Source: a virus
Length of the DNA: 39,178 nucleotides
Virus record (IMG/VR): IMGVR_UViG_3300025120_000173
Span: 1 to 39,178 of that record
Reading direction: 5' to 3' (one strand)
Position numbers and translations under genes: made by a program. Shown piece by piece: positions 16,401 through 23,200 of the stretch (the stretch's first letter is position 1; each line of letters opens with the position of its first letter). Under the pieces are notes generated by a model, which ran no database searches, was not told the origin of the DNA, and saw only the letters and a program-made list of their open reading frames with translations.

Positions 16401-18093
16401 CACTAATGCTTTTAAATGTATCATTGCTTTGACTTACACTATTTTTTATCGAGTCAGCCATAGGCCCACTTAATACATTTGTTACATTTTTTTTAATTTT
16501 TAAATCATATATTTGACCTCTCTCATCAATACCATATTCTCTACCATTAACAAGTGCTTTTTTTCCACTAGCATAAGCATATCTCATAAAGTCATCTCTT
16601 TCTAAATCGTCCTGAGCATCTCTCATTCTTATTTCATCAGCGACACTATTCATTCCAATAAAACCATATACTCCTTTTGAAAAGCTATGTATTCTATCTT
16701 CCACTGAACGCCATCCTTGTTTGACAGATTGAGTAAACCAAGGATTTTCACCATCTAAATATTTTTGATAATTTTCTTGATTTTCTACGTCTTGATTTTT
16801 TAATCTAGCTGTTAATGAAGGAAACTGTTCTTCTATGTAAGTAGCCAAAGCAATATCATCAACTCCTGTACTAAAGTTTAATTGAACTCCGTCAAAAGAT
16901 GGATGCTTCCCACTATTATCAGCTTGATATTGTAATACTTGTGACTCAACATTTCTTTCAACTTGATTATTTATATAATTTGTTAAGTATTGAGCCTTTA
17001 ATCTTTCTGATGCTAGAGTGGGATTGTAGTTTCCAGACATATCATAACTTCTACCGTCTTCTGATATAGTCTCATCTTCTAAAAGCTGCATATATTTATC
17101 CATATACCCCTGCTCTTTTAAATACCCATCAAAATCTTTTATATTAAAACCTTTTACGTTTTTTAAACCTTGACTGTCATACATCATATGAATGTCAGAA
17201 TCTTCAAATCCCGTTGGGGTATAATCATCTTCTACTAATTCATATTCTTTTTCAGTTACAAAGTTTGGATCATCAGGTCTATTTATAAGAGCATTTAACT
17301 CATCCCCTGTAGCATTTGGATTTTTTGCTTGAAGCCTCGCACTTTCAGCATCGTAAGCTTTAATTTTATCTCTAATAGATTTTTTAGCTTCAGCTTCTCC
17401 TTCAGGAGAAACAAACTCACTTAACTCTGAAGAGGATTCGTATGCATAAGGAACATTTAATTTTTTAGAATTTAATTCTTGCGTATAGGTTTCAGATCTT
17501 TTTACAGATAACTGTTGAAGTTTTTGAATAGCATTTTGATTTCCTTTAAGAGCTGACTCAATAAGTTTTTCGTCTATAACTCCATTTTCTAATGCCTTTG
17601 ATATATTAAAATCAGAAAGTAATTTTTGTTTTAAGACTGGATCAATTTCTTTTTCTTTAACAGGAACAAATTGAGGGCCATCAAAACCTTTACTATAAAA
17701 CACTTCTTCTTTTGGAGGATTATTTAAAATATTAAATTCATCTTCTAAATAATCATAATCGTCTGTAACAACAGGTTGTTCATCGCTTCCCTGCAAAGAA
17801 GCCAAAGAGCCAGGACTTGTTTCCGTTTCTGTAATGGATTCCGTAAGAACCTCTTCCCCATTTGAAGAAGTATCGATTGGATTTTTTTTTTCAACCTGAC
17901 CTGATATATTAACTTGATCTTTATAAGAAGGATACTTTGCTATAATTTTATTTGTAAGTTCAAGATTATCCATGTCTTTATATTGAGGATATTTTGCTTT
18001 TATTTTTTCAGCAAACTCATCTACACTTAACAAGCCATTATCCGAAGGTGGATCTTGAGTTATTTCTTCTGTGGTTGTAACTTCTTCAGTCAT
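10420..18093 (-). CDS. Giant internal virion/ejection-type protein (large polyvalent-like)
   Basis: 2557 residues, the last gene of the late arm and the position of T7 gp16. The N-terminus has a short repeat: AKYPQYKD and AKYPSYKD about 20 residues apart, typical of giant phage ejection proteins. A hydrophobic, glycine/alanine-rich zone lies around 560-760 and another (MTMYVMLLRYFGQGMFGMLG) around 2310-2335, both able to contact membrane. The centre (about 1000-1300) is acidic, low-complexity and contains a recent duplication (residues about 1090-1119 and 1196-1225). The C-terminal 400 residues, including MISRPLWFGTFATSF, resemble large polyvalent protein-associated (LPD-type) regions. I see no RNA polymerase DxDGD motif and no clear lysozyme motif. 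Entry into the host with the DNA is inferred from order and composition. Confidence 0.65.
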   Translation of the reverse strand: MTEEVTTTEEITQDPPSDNGLLSVDEFAEKIKAKYPQYKDMDNLELTNKIIAKYPSYKDQVNISGQVEKKNPIDTSSNGEEVLTESITETETSPGSLASLQGSDEQPVVTDDYDYLEDEFNILNNPPKEEVFYSKGFDGPQFVPVKEKEIDPVLKQKLLSDFNISKALENGVIDEKLIESALKGNQNAIQKLQQLSVKRSETYTQELNSKKLNVPYAYESSSELSEFVSPEGEAEAKKSIRDKIKAYDAESARLQAKNPNATGDELNALINRPDDPNFVTEKEYELVEDDYTPTGFEDSDIHMMYDSQGLKNVKGFNIKDFDGYLKEQGYMDKYMQLLEDETISEDGRSYDMSGNYNPTLASERLKAQYLTNYINNQVERNVESQVLQYQADNSGKHPSFDGVQLNFSTGVDDIALATYIEEQFPSLTARLKNQDVENQENYQKYLDGENPWFTQSVKQGWRSVEDRIHSFSKGVYGFIGMNSVADEIRMRDAQDDLERDDFMRYAYASGKKALVNGREYGIDERGQIYDLKIKKNVTNVLSGPMADSIKNSVSQSNDTFKSISGSGTVIATTGIATDMLLQIALTRGVGNVGRGGSALLGSFDKGTKAVNILKSIPMKATTASAMIAQGTLFSTNLASSTYDQAISNGLDEATAVELRQKAGMQGFALGTMTAPISTQAVAMNKIFGSKATEKVTKGLVDAYQKGGDKGLNAYFQKIQQKIIQNYPVYIQESGKEVFQENVQQAGQAFVIADNVNEVAGREIMNNTITGAEYTNTTILAGAAGLLMPFGGDMVSATSTSIKANFNPGAAAIDRMEALHGLSKDVDKTTKFLNSMVQQNVYTEEQVSNLLGDIDLYVNTINSIPTNLSPETSLVVMNSINEIQKQEQLKKERDKSFHPEIDQKIQNLRNEIRSRTQFDYVNSKGKLKLKDEAGKELVQEAEERGETNYTISDGAITQRAIDNFNVMDVDTKLEYTDLNKSDLKTDKTKEDAVQKQETGNISSDQSSEDSQEVETEVRESSEETQEEVEVTKDLLTPNSQQSSGLYESYVSDTAEVYLNAETNKKNAPTGGFDVEVTKDGVTVSKKFSNFKEAKAYAEKIAANDAAKSTPSPTVDTSTDEEVEETKDFLTPNSPGSEGRFENYSSDKVEVTISAQNDKGEGSTSKDTDYRFQVRVNTNQGGQMTRSKALTKNFKTSAEAKAYAEKIAANDAAKSTPSPTVDTSTNEEVMSVNNENSVESFANRIVEQDGTQDFSEDALQFYAENKEAIDNAVSQKKKNVPKDKSRERSLAIKIARGDTEFSNADIDLYAGSEAEVQAEVEAIGQTSNTTITPETYKAILASTKSTTRQDMAKPESENAQRKRFWKSWNKSAKEKKMDLKQKRKSLNDGIKAYAKKRKGTITPAQTRAIINKINEVNLDNPIQVKRVQEYAEKIFGNADYANDLDIANNLAARTTKRLNSGKLSDNSNLEAAVSQLVTTPLTDLDPATLKSYNEFLAKIAKQNKTTKLNNELVQEANDLLKSTKPQEINTESEIEFDETKGQFVYKEGTQKIINKILNPDISGETLIEENSEFIEKKLDALDSGTLEILVDKVNSSENESNSGVVEAVNDYAKNRASLINTTAKKSKKLNLNNGLSKISLEQSIGPKTLKNLNKGQLAMLTGSELAELDVHLENISEGFYTYYANKIAQKVEGNQRAVNIAPVLNKMFTAKGKFSTMRQYAVASMKNSLGKAGVGGKSSKSIGVVGQMIRSNPLNVIDNMFGNYKNNAINENLIRPTAEAHARFKNFMNEQTDIIDAVESLIAPSRTESINNAVQRRFELTTYLLQKEFESNSNKKGTNPAIKFIEGTIDKYNSDKKSSKYNQASIDILSKIAKKYSDNGQISLKKMDESMSTKTKRALQLLEKVYAGLGSKQAYATRIVRGNEIDLINNYVHHKAVFQGQERNDASYQDAVSYINNPGTKSKTSFERTNNTAIDFDPINTALRATKSTGMDFYLSNEIASTRQSMNSLKGITQNNKLSSKKQDQLNEAVLDLNKIYSESLNNVVSNNMSSQVIGGEFMNSLKTLGYYGTLASIPRAGAELASNLAFAALSAPGEITLGMTKYLPYSMDTNNNNRGRLVVENVDSTSQTKLYADEQLGGSKAETQGVQSKKSSPKAKGKLGSAAEILARNTGVKYIPKVVNKIGEVLITKPDQMISRPLWFGTFATSFKAETGTEVNFDKIADKDSDYMNKYSDAIKKATRKADGFVTMAATSNDPFSAVLKNQAQDGEGALNFYRMINSYMSKFSLNEYATARQAVASMMGQGQLGVVRGAGTLAGVGLRMTMYVMLLRYFGQGMFGMLGIGDDKDDTDYEELGFRQSVGAATSLLSRGVAGNIPMMPLNFTIEQLNKDFGYELGLRSKEEYNGFEDALLYATINPDNAKRNLSKALLIQASGPFNPYMKSAIRGGELLARGLSNSTEESKQENLDKLFSSRTAIEIANMFGGVPFYRDIRRGFLEEEYKEEPGKLEPFSLKEMKEFDPKGYEKLIKNKQRRESNPKYKKQMEKLKEQEERLKKMMNK
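14417..14505 (-). repeat. Direct repeat copy A in the giant gene
   Basis: 89 bases matching 14735-14823 with 3 mismatches by my alignment. The offset is 318 bases (106 codons), so the frame is kept. It encodes the EAKAYAEKIAANDAAKSTPS segment and the following threonine-rich linker. Confidence 0.9.
14735..14823 (-). repeat. Direct repeat copy B in the giant gene
   Basis: Partner of 14417-14505. The protein modules flanking it (LLTPNSQQSSGLYESYVSD and FLTPNSPGSEGRFENYSSD) are similar but more divergent. This indicates duplication of a whole module of about 106 residues, with the linker either newest or kept alike by gene conversion. Confidence 0.9.
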
Positions 18094-18096
18094 ATT

Positions 18097-20022
18097 TTAT
18101 TGTCCGTTTATATCTAAAGGATCAGGATTAGAATCTTGACCACCAACTTTTTCCTTAATGTATTTGTCTAGTTGCTTGCTAATTTCATCACTATCAAATC
18201 CAGCCATTTTCGTTTTATCCCCTTTAAGTGTTTTAACAACTACACCGTCTATCTTAATTTCAAGCTCGTTGTTATAAGGGTAGTTATTGTCTATTTCTTT
18301 AAGTTCAAATCCACTTAAGTTAACACCATATTCTGATTGTGCTTGACTAATAATTTTTTGAGTCGCACCTTTTAATTCATCTGCTTTACCATCTGCACCA
18401 GTTAATAAGTCATTACTTGTTACCATAAGACCATCTTTTTTTCCAAAAACAAACTCATCTATGCCTCCATATGTGCTTGTACTTCCAGAGAAACCTTCAA
18501 AACTAGAAAATCCACTATTTATGTTTCCGTCACCTGCTTTACTTTTTGTTTTATATACGTTCGGATCTAGACCAAATTCAGCTGATATTTGTGTTCCTAC
18601 ATCTTTTGCAGCTCCTGAACTAATATCTATAGGATTTGTTTTGTCTCCGTTTGCCTTAGTAAACACTATTCCATCCGATGTAATCTCAAAGCTTGAAATA
18701 TTTGGATATGCTCTTACAAGAGCCTCTAAACTATCTGAGTTACCATCTCTTACAGCCTCGTCTATCAAGATTATTTGATTTTTATCCTCTATGTTCTTTC
18801 GATAATTCGGATTACTATAAGGACTAAATTTTGTTTTTTGTGTACCTTTTGTAATTTTCTGCTGAAGACCAGATACTAAACTTGTTCTAACATGTGCTTC
18901 GGTTGCAGCAATTTGATCTTCGTCTACTTCAGGAACAATAGCATTGTTTTGATTAGCAGCAGCTACTTTTGCATATTTTTTATAAGTATAATTTTTTTCT
19001 TTAAAGTCTTCATCTAACAAAGTAACAGTAACAGTCTCTGCTTTTTGTTTATCAGTTAAATTATCCCATTGCGTAAAAGAAACTAATTTACCACCAAACC
19101 CATTTTCTTCTGAAAAATAACTTGCAATAGCTTCTACATTACCAGTTAAAGCTCCAACTTTATTTTTAATTAAATTATTTAATTGAGGATTATTTCTTGC
19201 ATTATCTTTTACATTTCCAATCATACCGTCTTGACTAAACATTGTCTGATAAGTTAACATTGTTTGATCTGAAAAATTTGCAACATCATTAATTAAATAT
19301 CTTCTATCAGATCTAGTGTTTGCTTTGTGGCTTAATGCCAGTACACTCATGTTTGGTTGTGTATTCGCTAAAGGTATTTTATTTCCATCTGCATCTCTTT
19401 TTGGTTGGTAAGTATGAGTAGTAGGATCTACTTCCATTTGAAAAAATGTAACATTACCCATTCCCTTTTCAGTAAAGTTTGTTTCTATACCTTGCAATGT
19501 TCCAATTTGTGTTTGAATTTCTTGTTTAATGGCTTCTAAATCACCAGATTCTGGCGGTACAAAAGTTTGTTTTCCAGTCTTTTCATCAGTTACATAATAA
19601 CCTTCAGCTCTTTTTTTAGTAAGTTGTAATTCTTCATCAAAATTATTAACCATATCGGCATATATCTCAAATGTTTGTTTGCCGTTTTCAAAAAATATTA
19701 AATTTTCCTCTGGTTTAATAGCGCCATTACGAACCAAGCGTTCGTTCATAAGCATCTGATCTTTGTATTTTGATAAATCTGCTAAGATTCGTGTTTTTGC
19801 CGTTTCATCTTGCGGCATATTTTCGTAAGCATATTTTTCTGCTTCACGAACTTGTGTTGCTGTATTTTGTTTTAATTCAAGACGTTGTTTATCAATATTG
19901 TTTTTCCAATCATTGACACCTTTAATACCTTTGTCTATTGCAGCAAACTTAGATTCTAAAGGATTACCTCCAATAAATTTAGCGTCTACTGCTTTTCCTA
20001 CTGCATTTAATGCGTTACCCAT
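18097..20022 (-). CDS. Internal virion protein, T7 gp15-like position
   Basis: 641 residues, 3 bases upstream of the giant gene and directly downstream of the gp14-like gene. The N-terminal 200 residues are helical and charged (KNNIDKQRLELKQNTATQVREAEKYAYENMP). The C-terminal part (from about 480) is glycine/serine-rich and then beta-rich (NNELEIKIDGVVVKTLKGDK). There is no enzyme motif. The gene order GNAT protein, small Ala-rich protein, mid-size helical protein, giant protein matches T7 genes 13-14-15-16, so a role in the ejection tunnel is likely by position; sequence similarity to gp15 is not evident. Confidence 0.55.
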   Translation of the reverse strand: MGNALNAVGKAVDAKFIGGNPLESKFAAIDKGIKGVNDWKNNIDKQRLELKQNTATQVREAEKYAYENMPQDETAKTRILADLSKYKDQMLMNERLVRNGAIKPEENLIFFENGKQTFEIYADMVNNFDEELQLTKKRAEGYYVTDEKTGKQTFVPPESGDLEAIKQEIQTQIGTLQGIETNFTEKGMGNVTFFQMEVDPTTHTYQPKRDADGNKIPLANTQPNMSVLALSHKANTRSDRRYLINDVANFSDQTMLTYQTMFSQDGMIGNVKDNARNNPQLNNLIKNKVGALTGNVEAIASYFSEENGFGGKLVSFTQWDNLTDKQKAETVTVTLLDEDFKEKNYTYKKYAKVAAANQNNAIVPEVDEDQIAATEAHVRTSLVSGLQQKITKGTQKTKFSPYSNPNYRKNIEDKNQIILIDEAVRDGNSDSLEALVRAYPNISSFEITSDGIVFTKANGDKTNPIDISSGAAKDVGTQISAEFGLDPNVYKTKSKAGDGNINSGFSSFEGFSGSTSTYGGIDEFVFGKKDGLMVTSNDLLTGADGKADELKGATQKIISQAQSEYGVNLSGFELKEIDNNYPYNNELEIKIDGVVVKTLKGDKTKMAGFDSDEISKQLDKYIKEKVGGQDSNPDPLDINGQ

Positions 20023-20043
20023 AGTTTATTTTTTATCCACCTC

Positions 20044-21033
20044 TTAGCTTTGGTATTGCTGAAAATTCAATAGAAAATCTAATGGATTAGATTTAGCTTC
20101 TTCTATTTCTTTATCTAAAGTATTTTCTAAGTAGTTTTTGTTTTTAATGTTAAATATGTCCATTGCACTGTTTTTTATTCCTTTTAAACCATCTATTAAT
20201 TGACTTCCCAAAGGATCTTTACCATTAACATTTTCATAACCTATTTCTTGAAGCATATCAGCCTCAGGTGTGGTAAAATTAAATGATTGTAATTGAGGTA
20301 ATTGAGGATCTAAATTATTTCCAGCTTTTGAAGCTAACCCAGTCATTGTTCCTGATTTACTAATTTGTCTTAAAGCTTTGTTTCCTAATCCGTCTACCAT
20401 ATTAGTAGCATCAGTCAAATTTCCAGCTTCACCACTATCGACTAATTTTTGAGCTGCTCTTCCTTCTGCTCCACCAAAAGCTCCTATTCCCGCTTTCAAT
20501 GCTGAAACTCCTGCGTCTATAAAAGCACCTGTGGAGGCTGCACTTAATTCATCTGCTTCATTTCTTTTAGCTTTCGCTTCAAGACCTGCGGCAGCTGCTC
20601 TATCATCTTGCAATGCTGCAATTCGAGCTGCATCCATTTCAGATGCTTCTGCTCTTTTCATGTCAATACCTAATTTTTGCATTGCCATTTTATCAGCAAT
20701 TTGCCCAGTACCTACATCTTGTACTTGCTTTACTTTACCTGCAGTTGCAGCTACTCCCCTCTGGTCTCCTTCTTGAGCAGCTTCTAAAATCTGAGAACCC
20801 TGTACGTTTGATAGTTGAAGTTGTTTGTCGTAAATATCGGTTGTAGCTCTAATTGCATCATAAAAGTTTTGCTCTAATCTAGCTACTGACTCTTGCTCAA
20901 GTCTTTCTTGCTCAATCTCTAATCTTCCTGCAGCTCTTGCAGCATCTTTTGCCGCATCACCTGCTAAAAAACCTTTTGCAGCTTGCCCACCCACTGCGAC
21001 TGTTGCTGCTGCTATTGTTGTAAATGCTGCCAT
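20044..21033 (-). CDS. Ala-rich internal virion protein, T7 gp14-like
   Basis: 329 residues. It begins with a hydrophobic, alanine/glycine-rich segment (MAAFTTIAAATVAVGGQAAKGFLAG), followed by a long helical region with many Ala, Glu, Gln and Arg (residues about 25-170, REAEQER-like heptads). A second small hydrophobic stretch lies near 170-190 (AFIDAGVSALKAGIGAFGG). This composition, membrane-active N-terminus plus long helices, is typical of gp14-type small ejection proteins that form a pore in the outer membrane of Gram-negative hosts. It starts one base after the GNAT gene ends. Confidence 0.6.
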   Translation of the reverse strand: MAAFTTIAAATVAVGGQAAKGFLAGDAAKDAARAAGRLEIEQERLEQESVARLEQNFYDAIRATTDIYDKQLQLSNVQGSQILEAAQEGDQRGVAATAGKVKQVQDVGTGQIADKMAMQKLGIDMKRAEASEMDAARIAALQDDRAAAAGLEAKAKRNEADELSAASTGAFIDAGVSALKAGIGAFGGAEGRAAQKLVDSGEAGNLTDATNMVDGLGNKALRQISKSGTMTGLASKAGNNLDPQLPQLQSFNFTTPEADMLQEIGYENVNGKDPLGSQLIDGLKGIKNSAMDIFNIKNKNYLENTLDKEIEEAKSNPLDFLLNFQQYQS

Positions 21034-21034
21034 A

Positions 21035-21445
21035 TTATAATAATTTCATCATTTCTGCGTTATATGTATCGGCTTTTATGTAGCCGTTTTTTTCATAAAT
21101 TTCAATTAAAGAATCTGCTTTTAATAAGGCATAACCATATTTGCATTTGCTTAACTTTAAAGTATGTGTTAACATTTGTACTAAAAAAGCTAAAGCTTCT
21201 TTTCTTTTTTTTCTGTCTTTATATTCAAAATTAGATATGATCCAATCGCACCATCCTACTTTTGAATTAGTTACATATATGTATCCTGCACAAACAGGTG
21301 TTTTTTTATCGTAAACCATAAAACCACCTTTTCCATTTTGTGGCAAAAAATCTTTAGGTGGAGCTGTCCACTTCCAATCTTTCCACCATTTTAGCAAAAT
21401 AGTTTCATAGTCATTTTCATTTAATTCTCTTATAGTAAATTTCAT
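21035..21445 (-). CDS. GNAT-fold acetyltransferase-like protein, T7 gp13-like position
   Basis: 136 residues. The start (MKFTIRELNENDYETILLKWW), a central beta pair (GGFMVYDKKTPVCAGYIYVTNS), a helix with KDRKKRKEALAFLVQML, and the final EIYEKNGYIKADTYNAEMMKLL follow the GNAT pattern, including the typical last 'YEKNGY' strand. The Arg/Gln-x-x-Gly-x-Gly/Ala acetyl-CoA loop is poorly kept (KDRKKRKEA), so activity is doubtful. T7 gp13 and similar podovirus proteins at this point in the gene order also have a GNAT fold and aid virion assembly. A consensus -7 box lies 6 bases upstream. Confidence 0.65.
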   Translation of the reverse strand: MKFTIRELNENDYETILLKWWKDWKWTAPPKDFLPQNGKGGFMVYDKKTPVCAGYIYVTNSKVGWCDWIISNFEYKDRKKRKEALAFLVQMLTHTLKLSKCKYGYALLKADSLIEIYEKNGYIKADTYNAEMMKLL

Positions 21446-21450
21446 TCACA

Positions 21451-21458
21451 CAAAGATA
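21451..21458 (-). promoter_or_regulatory. Bacteroidota -7 box before the ejection genes
   Basis: On the minus strand TATCTTTG is an exact TAnnTTTG match, placed 6-13 bases before the ATG of the GNAT-like gene. TTTA lies about 21 bases upstream as a weak -33. The transcript would be almost leaderless. Confidence 0.5.
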
Positions 21459-21465
21459 CAAAAAA

Positions 21466-22248
21466 CTAAGGATTACTTTTAAACACTTCGGAATCAACTG
21501 TAAAAAGTTCTACAGCAGCTTTATTGTCATTTGTTATTTTGAACTCTAAATAATACCCAGTCGCTCCATAAGACTCTGCAACAGGATCTTTTAATACTAA
21601 TATATAAGCATTTGCAGGTATTACTGAATTTAAAGGTAAAAAGTCTGTAGCGTCAACCGATAAAGTTAATCTGTCGCTAGTAATAGCTGTTACCTCTCCA
21701 ACCGAAGTGGGATTGCTGTAAGTATTTCCTGCAAGTGGTAAACTATAGTTTAACTCATCTCCTATACAAATCATATTTGAAACTCTTGAATTAAAAGTAA
21801 CTGTTATGGTACCTGGTGAAGCTCCAGTAGTTGAAACAAAAGTTCCTATTCCTTGTGTTGATCGTAATGCTAAATTTTTAGAACCTGATATTCTTTTAAT
21901 AAATGCAAAAAAACTTCCTTCTTTTAAAGCAAAATCAGAAGATGGCATAAACCCTGCACCTAAATCTGTAGTAATGTTTATATCCCAAGAGTCATCACTT
22001 TCTAGTTCAATAGTTTTAAAAACCTTTACAGTAGTAGGCTCTTGATTAAACACCCCTGTTAAAGTAGAATCATAATCCTCCTCATAATATCTATTTCTAA
22101 TATTATTTGTATTATGTCTGTATAAATTTCCTTGCTTAAAAGTATACAAATATTGGTTCATTCCTAAAATAAAATCAGGGAAGTAGCTGTAAAAAGATGG
22201 CCACCCTTGAACTGTTTCACTATATGTTACTGTATAATTTTTTGGCAT
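21466..22248 (-). CDS. Tail structural protein
   Basis: 260 residues. The N-terminus TYSETVQGWPSFYSYFPDFI, followed by NQYLYTFKQGNLYRHN, is a pattern I recognise from tail proteins of Bacteroidota podoviruses and crAss-like phages, where a 'trp-x-ser-phe' start precedes 'YTFKxGxLYxHN'. The rest is beta-rich with many Thr, Ser and Asn. There is no enzymatic motif. It sits between the fibre-like gene and the GNAT gene. It is probably part of the tail hub or a fibre attachment. The exact role is not visible. Confidence 0.55.
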   Translation of the reverse strand: MPKNYTVTYSETVQGWPSFYSYFPDFILGMNQYLYTFKQGNLYRHNTNNIRNRYYEEDYDSTLTGVFNQEPTTVKVFKTIELESDDSWDINITTDLGAGFMPSSDFALKEGSFFAFIKRISGSKNLALRSTQGIGTFVSTTGASPGTITVTFNSRVSNMICIGDELNYSLPLAGNTYSNPTSVGEVTAITSDRLTLSVDATDFLPLNSVIPANAYILVLKDPVAESYGATGYYLEFKITNDNKAAVELFTVDSEVFKSNP

Positions 22249-22258
22249 AATTTATATT

Positions 22259-23185
22259 TTATGTTGGATCGCAATTTTGTATATTGCTCACTACTCCATT
22301 TGTTACTGTTATTACTTGGTTATTATCCATTATATAATTTTGGTCTGTGGCTCTGTTAACCCCATCGTGGTCTAAAAAAATAGGGTTATTTAATATAGGA
22401 TAAGCATTAGTAGCGTTTCTAAACCTACCAAAATAAAAAGTTGTTGTAGAGGGCGAACAAGCTATAACACCTACACCTTTTGCCTCTCCAGTAAAAGAAG
22501 GTAACGCAGCAGGACAATCAACATCTAAACTCCACCCTGTCGTACCACAAGGCCCTAAAACTTGAACTGAAACAATCCCTGGTGAAGCATTTGGCTTAGG
22601 AACAATTAAAAGATTTAATTCATCTTGACCACCTCTAACATCATCACCTGTTTGTATTGTTACACTTTGAGGTGAAGGCGCGCCAAGATTCCAAGTTCCA
22701 CCTGTAAATCCTTGATAAAAAATGTAATTTCTAGTGTCTGGAGCTGTAGGAACGCAATTGTTTGCTGTATTTCCTAATATAGTAAATGAATCTGCAACCC
22801 CACTTGTGCTTTGTCTGTTTCCATTAGTAGGAGATGACAGTCTATTATAATACACTCCATCATATAAAACTCTTATACCATCTGGAACAGAAGCTGGGTT
22901 AAAATGTATAGATATAGCTCCTGTATCTGAAGCAGTTTGGCCTGCATCAAAATCTAATTGATACAATCCTTGTGCTCCATTTGGAGGATTGACACCTGCG
23001 CCGCAAGGATAAACACATTCTTCGCAAGTTACATTTGGGCCTAATAGACCATTTAACTGTCTTCTGTATATTCCGTTATCTTGATAATATCCATCTGAAG
23101 ATTTAGTAATTAAATTTACGTCTTCATAAACAGCTGTTGCTGTTGCAAAAGTAGAAGAATCAATATATTTATTTTGTAAACTCAT
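22259..23185 (-). CDS. Probable receptor-binding or fibre-type tail protein
   Basis: 308 residues, beta-rich, high in Gly, Asn, Ser, Thr and Pro. A cysteine cluster CEECVYPCG lies near residue 55-63. It is followed by GLYQLDFDAG and DGIRVLYDGVYYNRLSSPTNG, a segment I associate with surface-exposed tail domains of Bacteroidota phages. Further cysteines (CVPTAPD, GPCGTTGW, DVDCPA, IACSPS, QNCDPT) could form disulfides or bind metal. It lies 15 bases after the large hub gene and 10 bases before the next tail gene. A host-binding role is inferred from composition and place. Confidence 0.5.
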   Translation of the reverse strand: MSLQNKYIDSSTFATATAVYEDVNLITKSSDGYYQDNGIYRRQLNGLLGPNVTCEECVYPCGAGVNPPNGAQGLYQLDFDAGQTASDTGAISIHFNPASVPDGIRVLYDGVYYNRLSSPTNGNRQSTSGVADSFTILGNTANNCVPTAPDTRNYIFYQGFTGGTWNLGAPSPQSVTIQTGDDVRGGQDELNLLIVPKPNASPGIVSVQVLGPCGTTGWSLDVDCPAALPSFTGEAKGVGVIACSPSTTTFYFGRFRNATNAYPILNNPIFLDHDGVNRATDQNYIMDNNQVITVTNGVVSNIQNCDPT

Positions 23186-23200
23186 AATTTAATTTTTAAC

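Noticed and set aside
10420-18093. Possible virion RNA polymerase, as in crAss-like or N4-like giants.
   Set aside because: No DxDGD-type catalytic motif or other polymerase signature was found in the translated protein.
20033-20041. TTATCCACC, one mismatch from a DnaA box, in a short intergenic gap.
   Set aside because: One-mismatch 9-mers are expected several times by chance in a window this size; no cluster of boxes is nearby.
20983-21234. + strand frame with a cysteine-rich start, opposite the GNAT and gp14-like genes.
   Set aside because: Crosses two supported minus-strand genes and is cysteine-rich because it reads antisense Ala/Ala codons.
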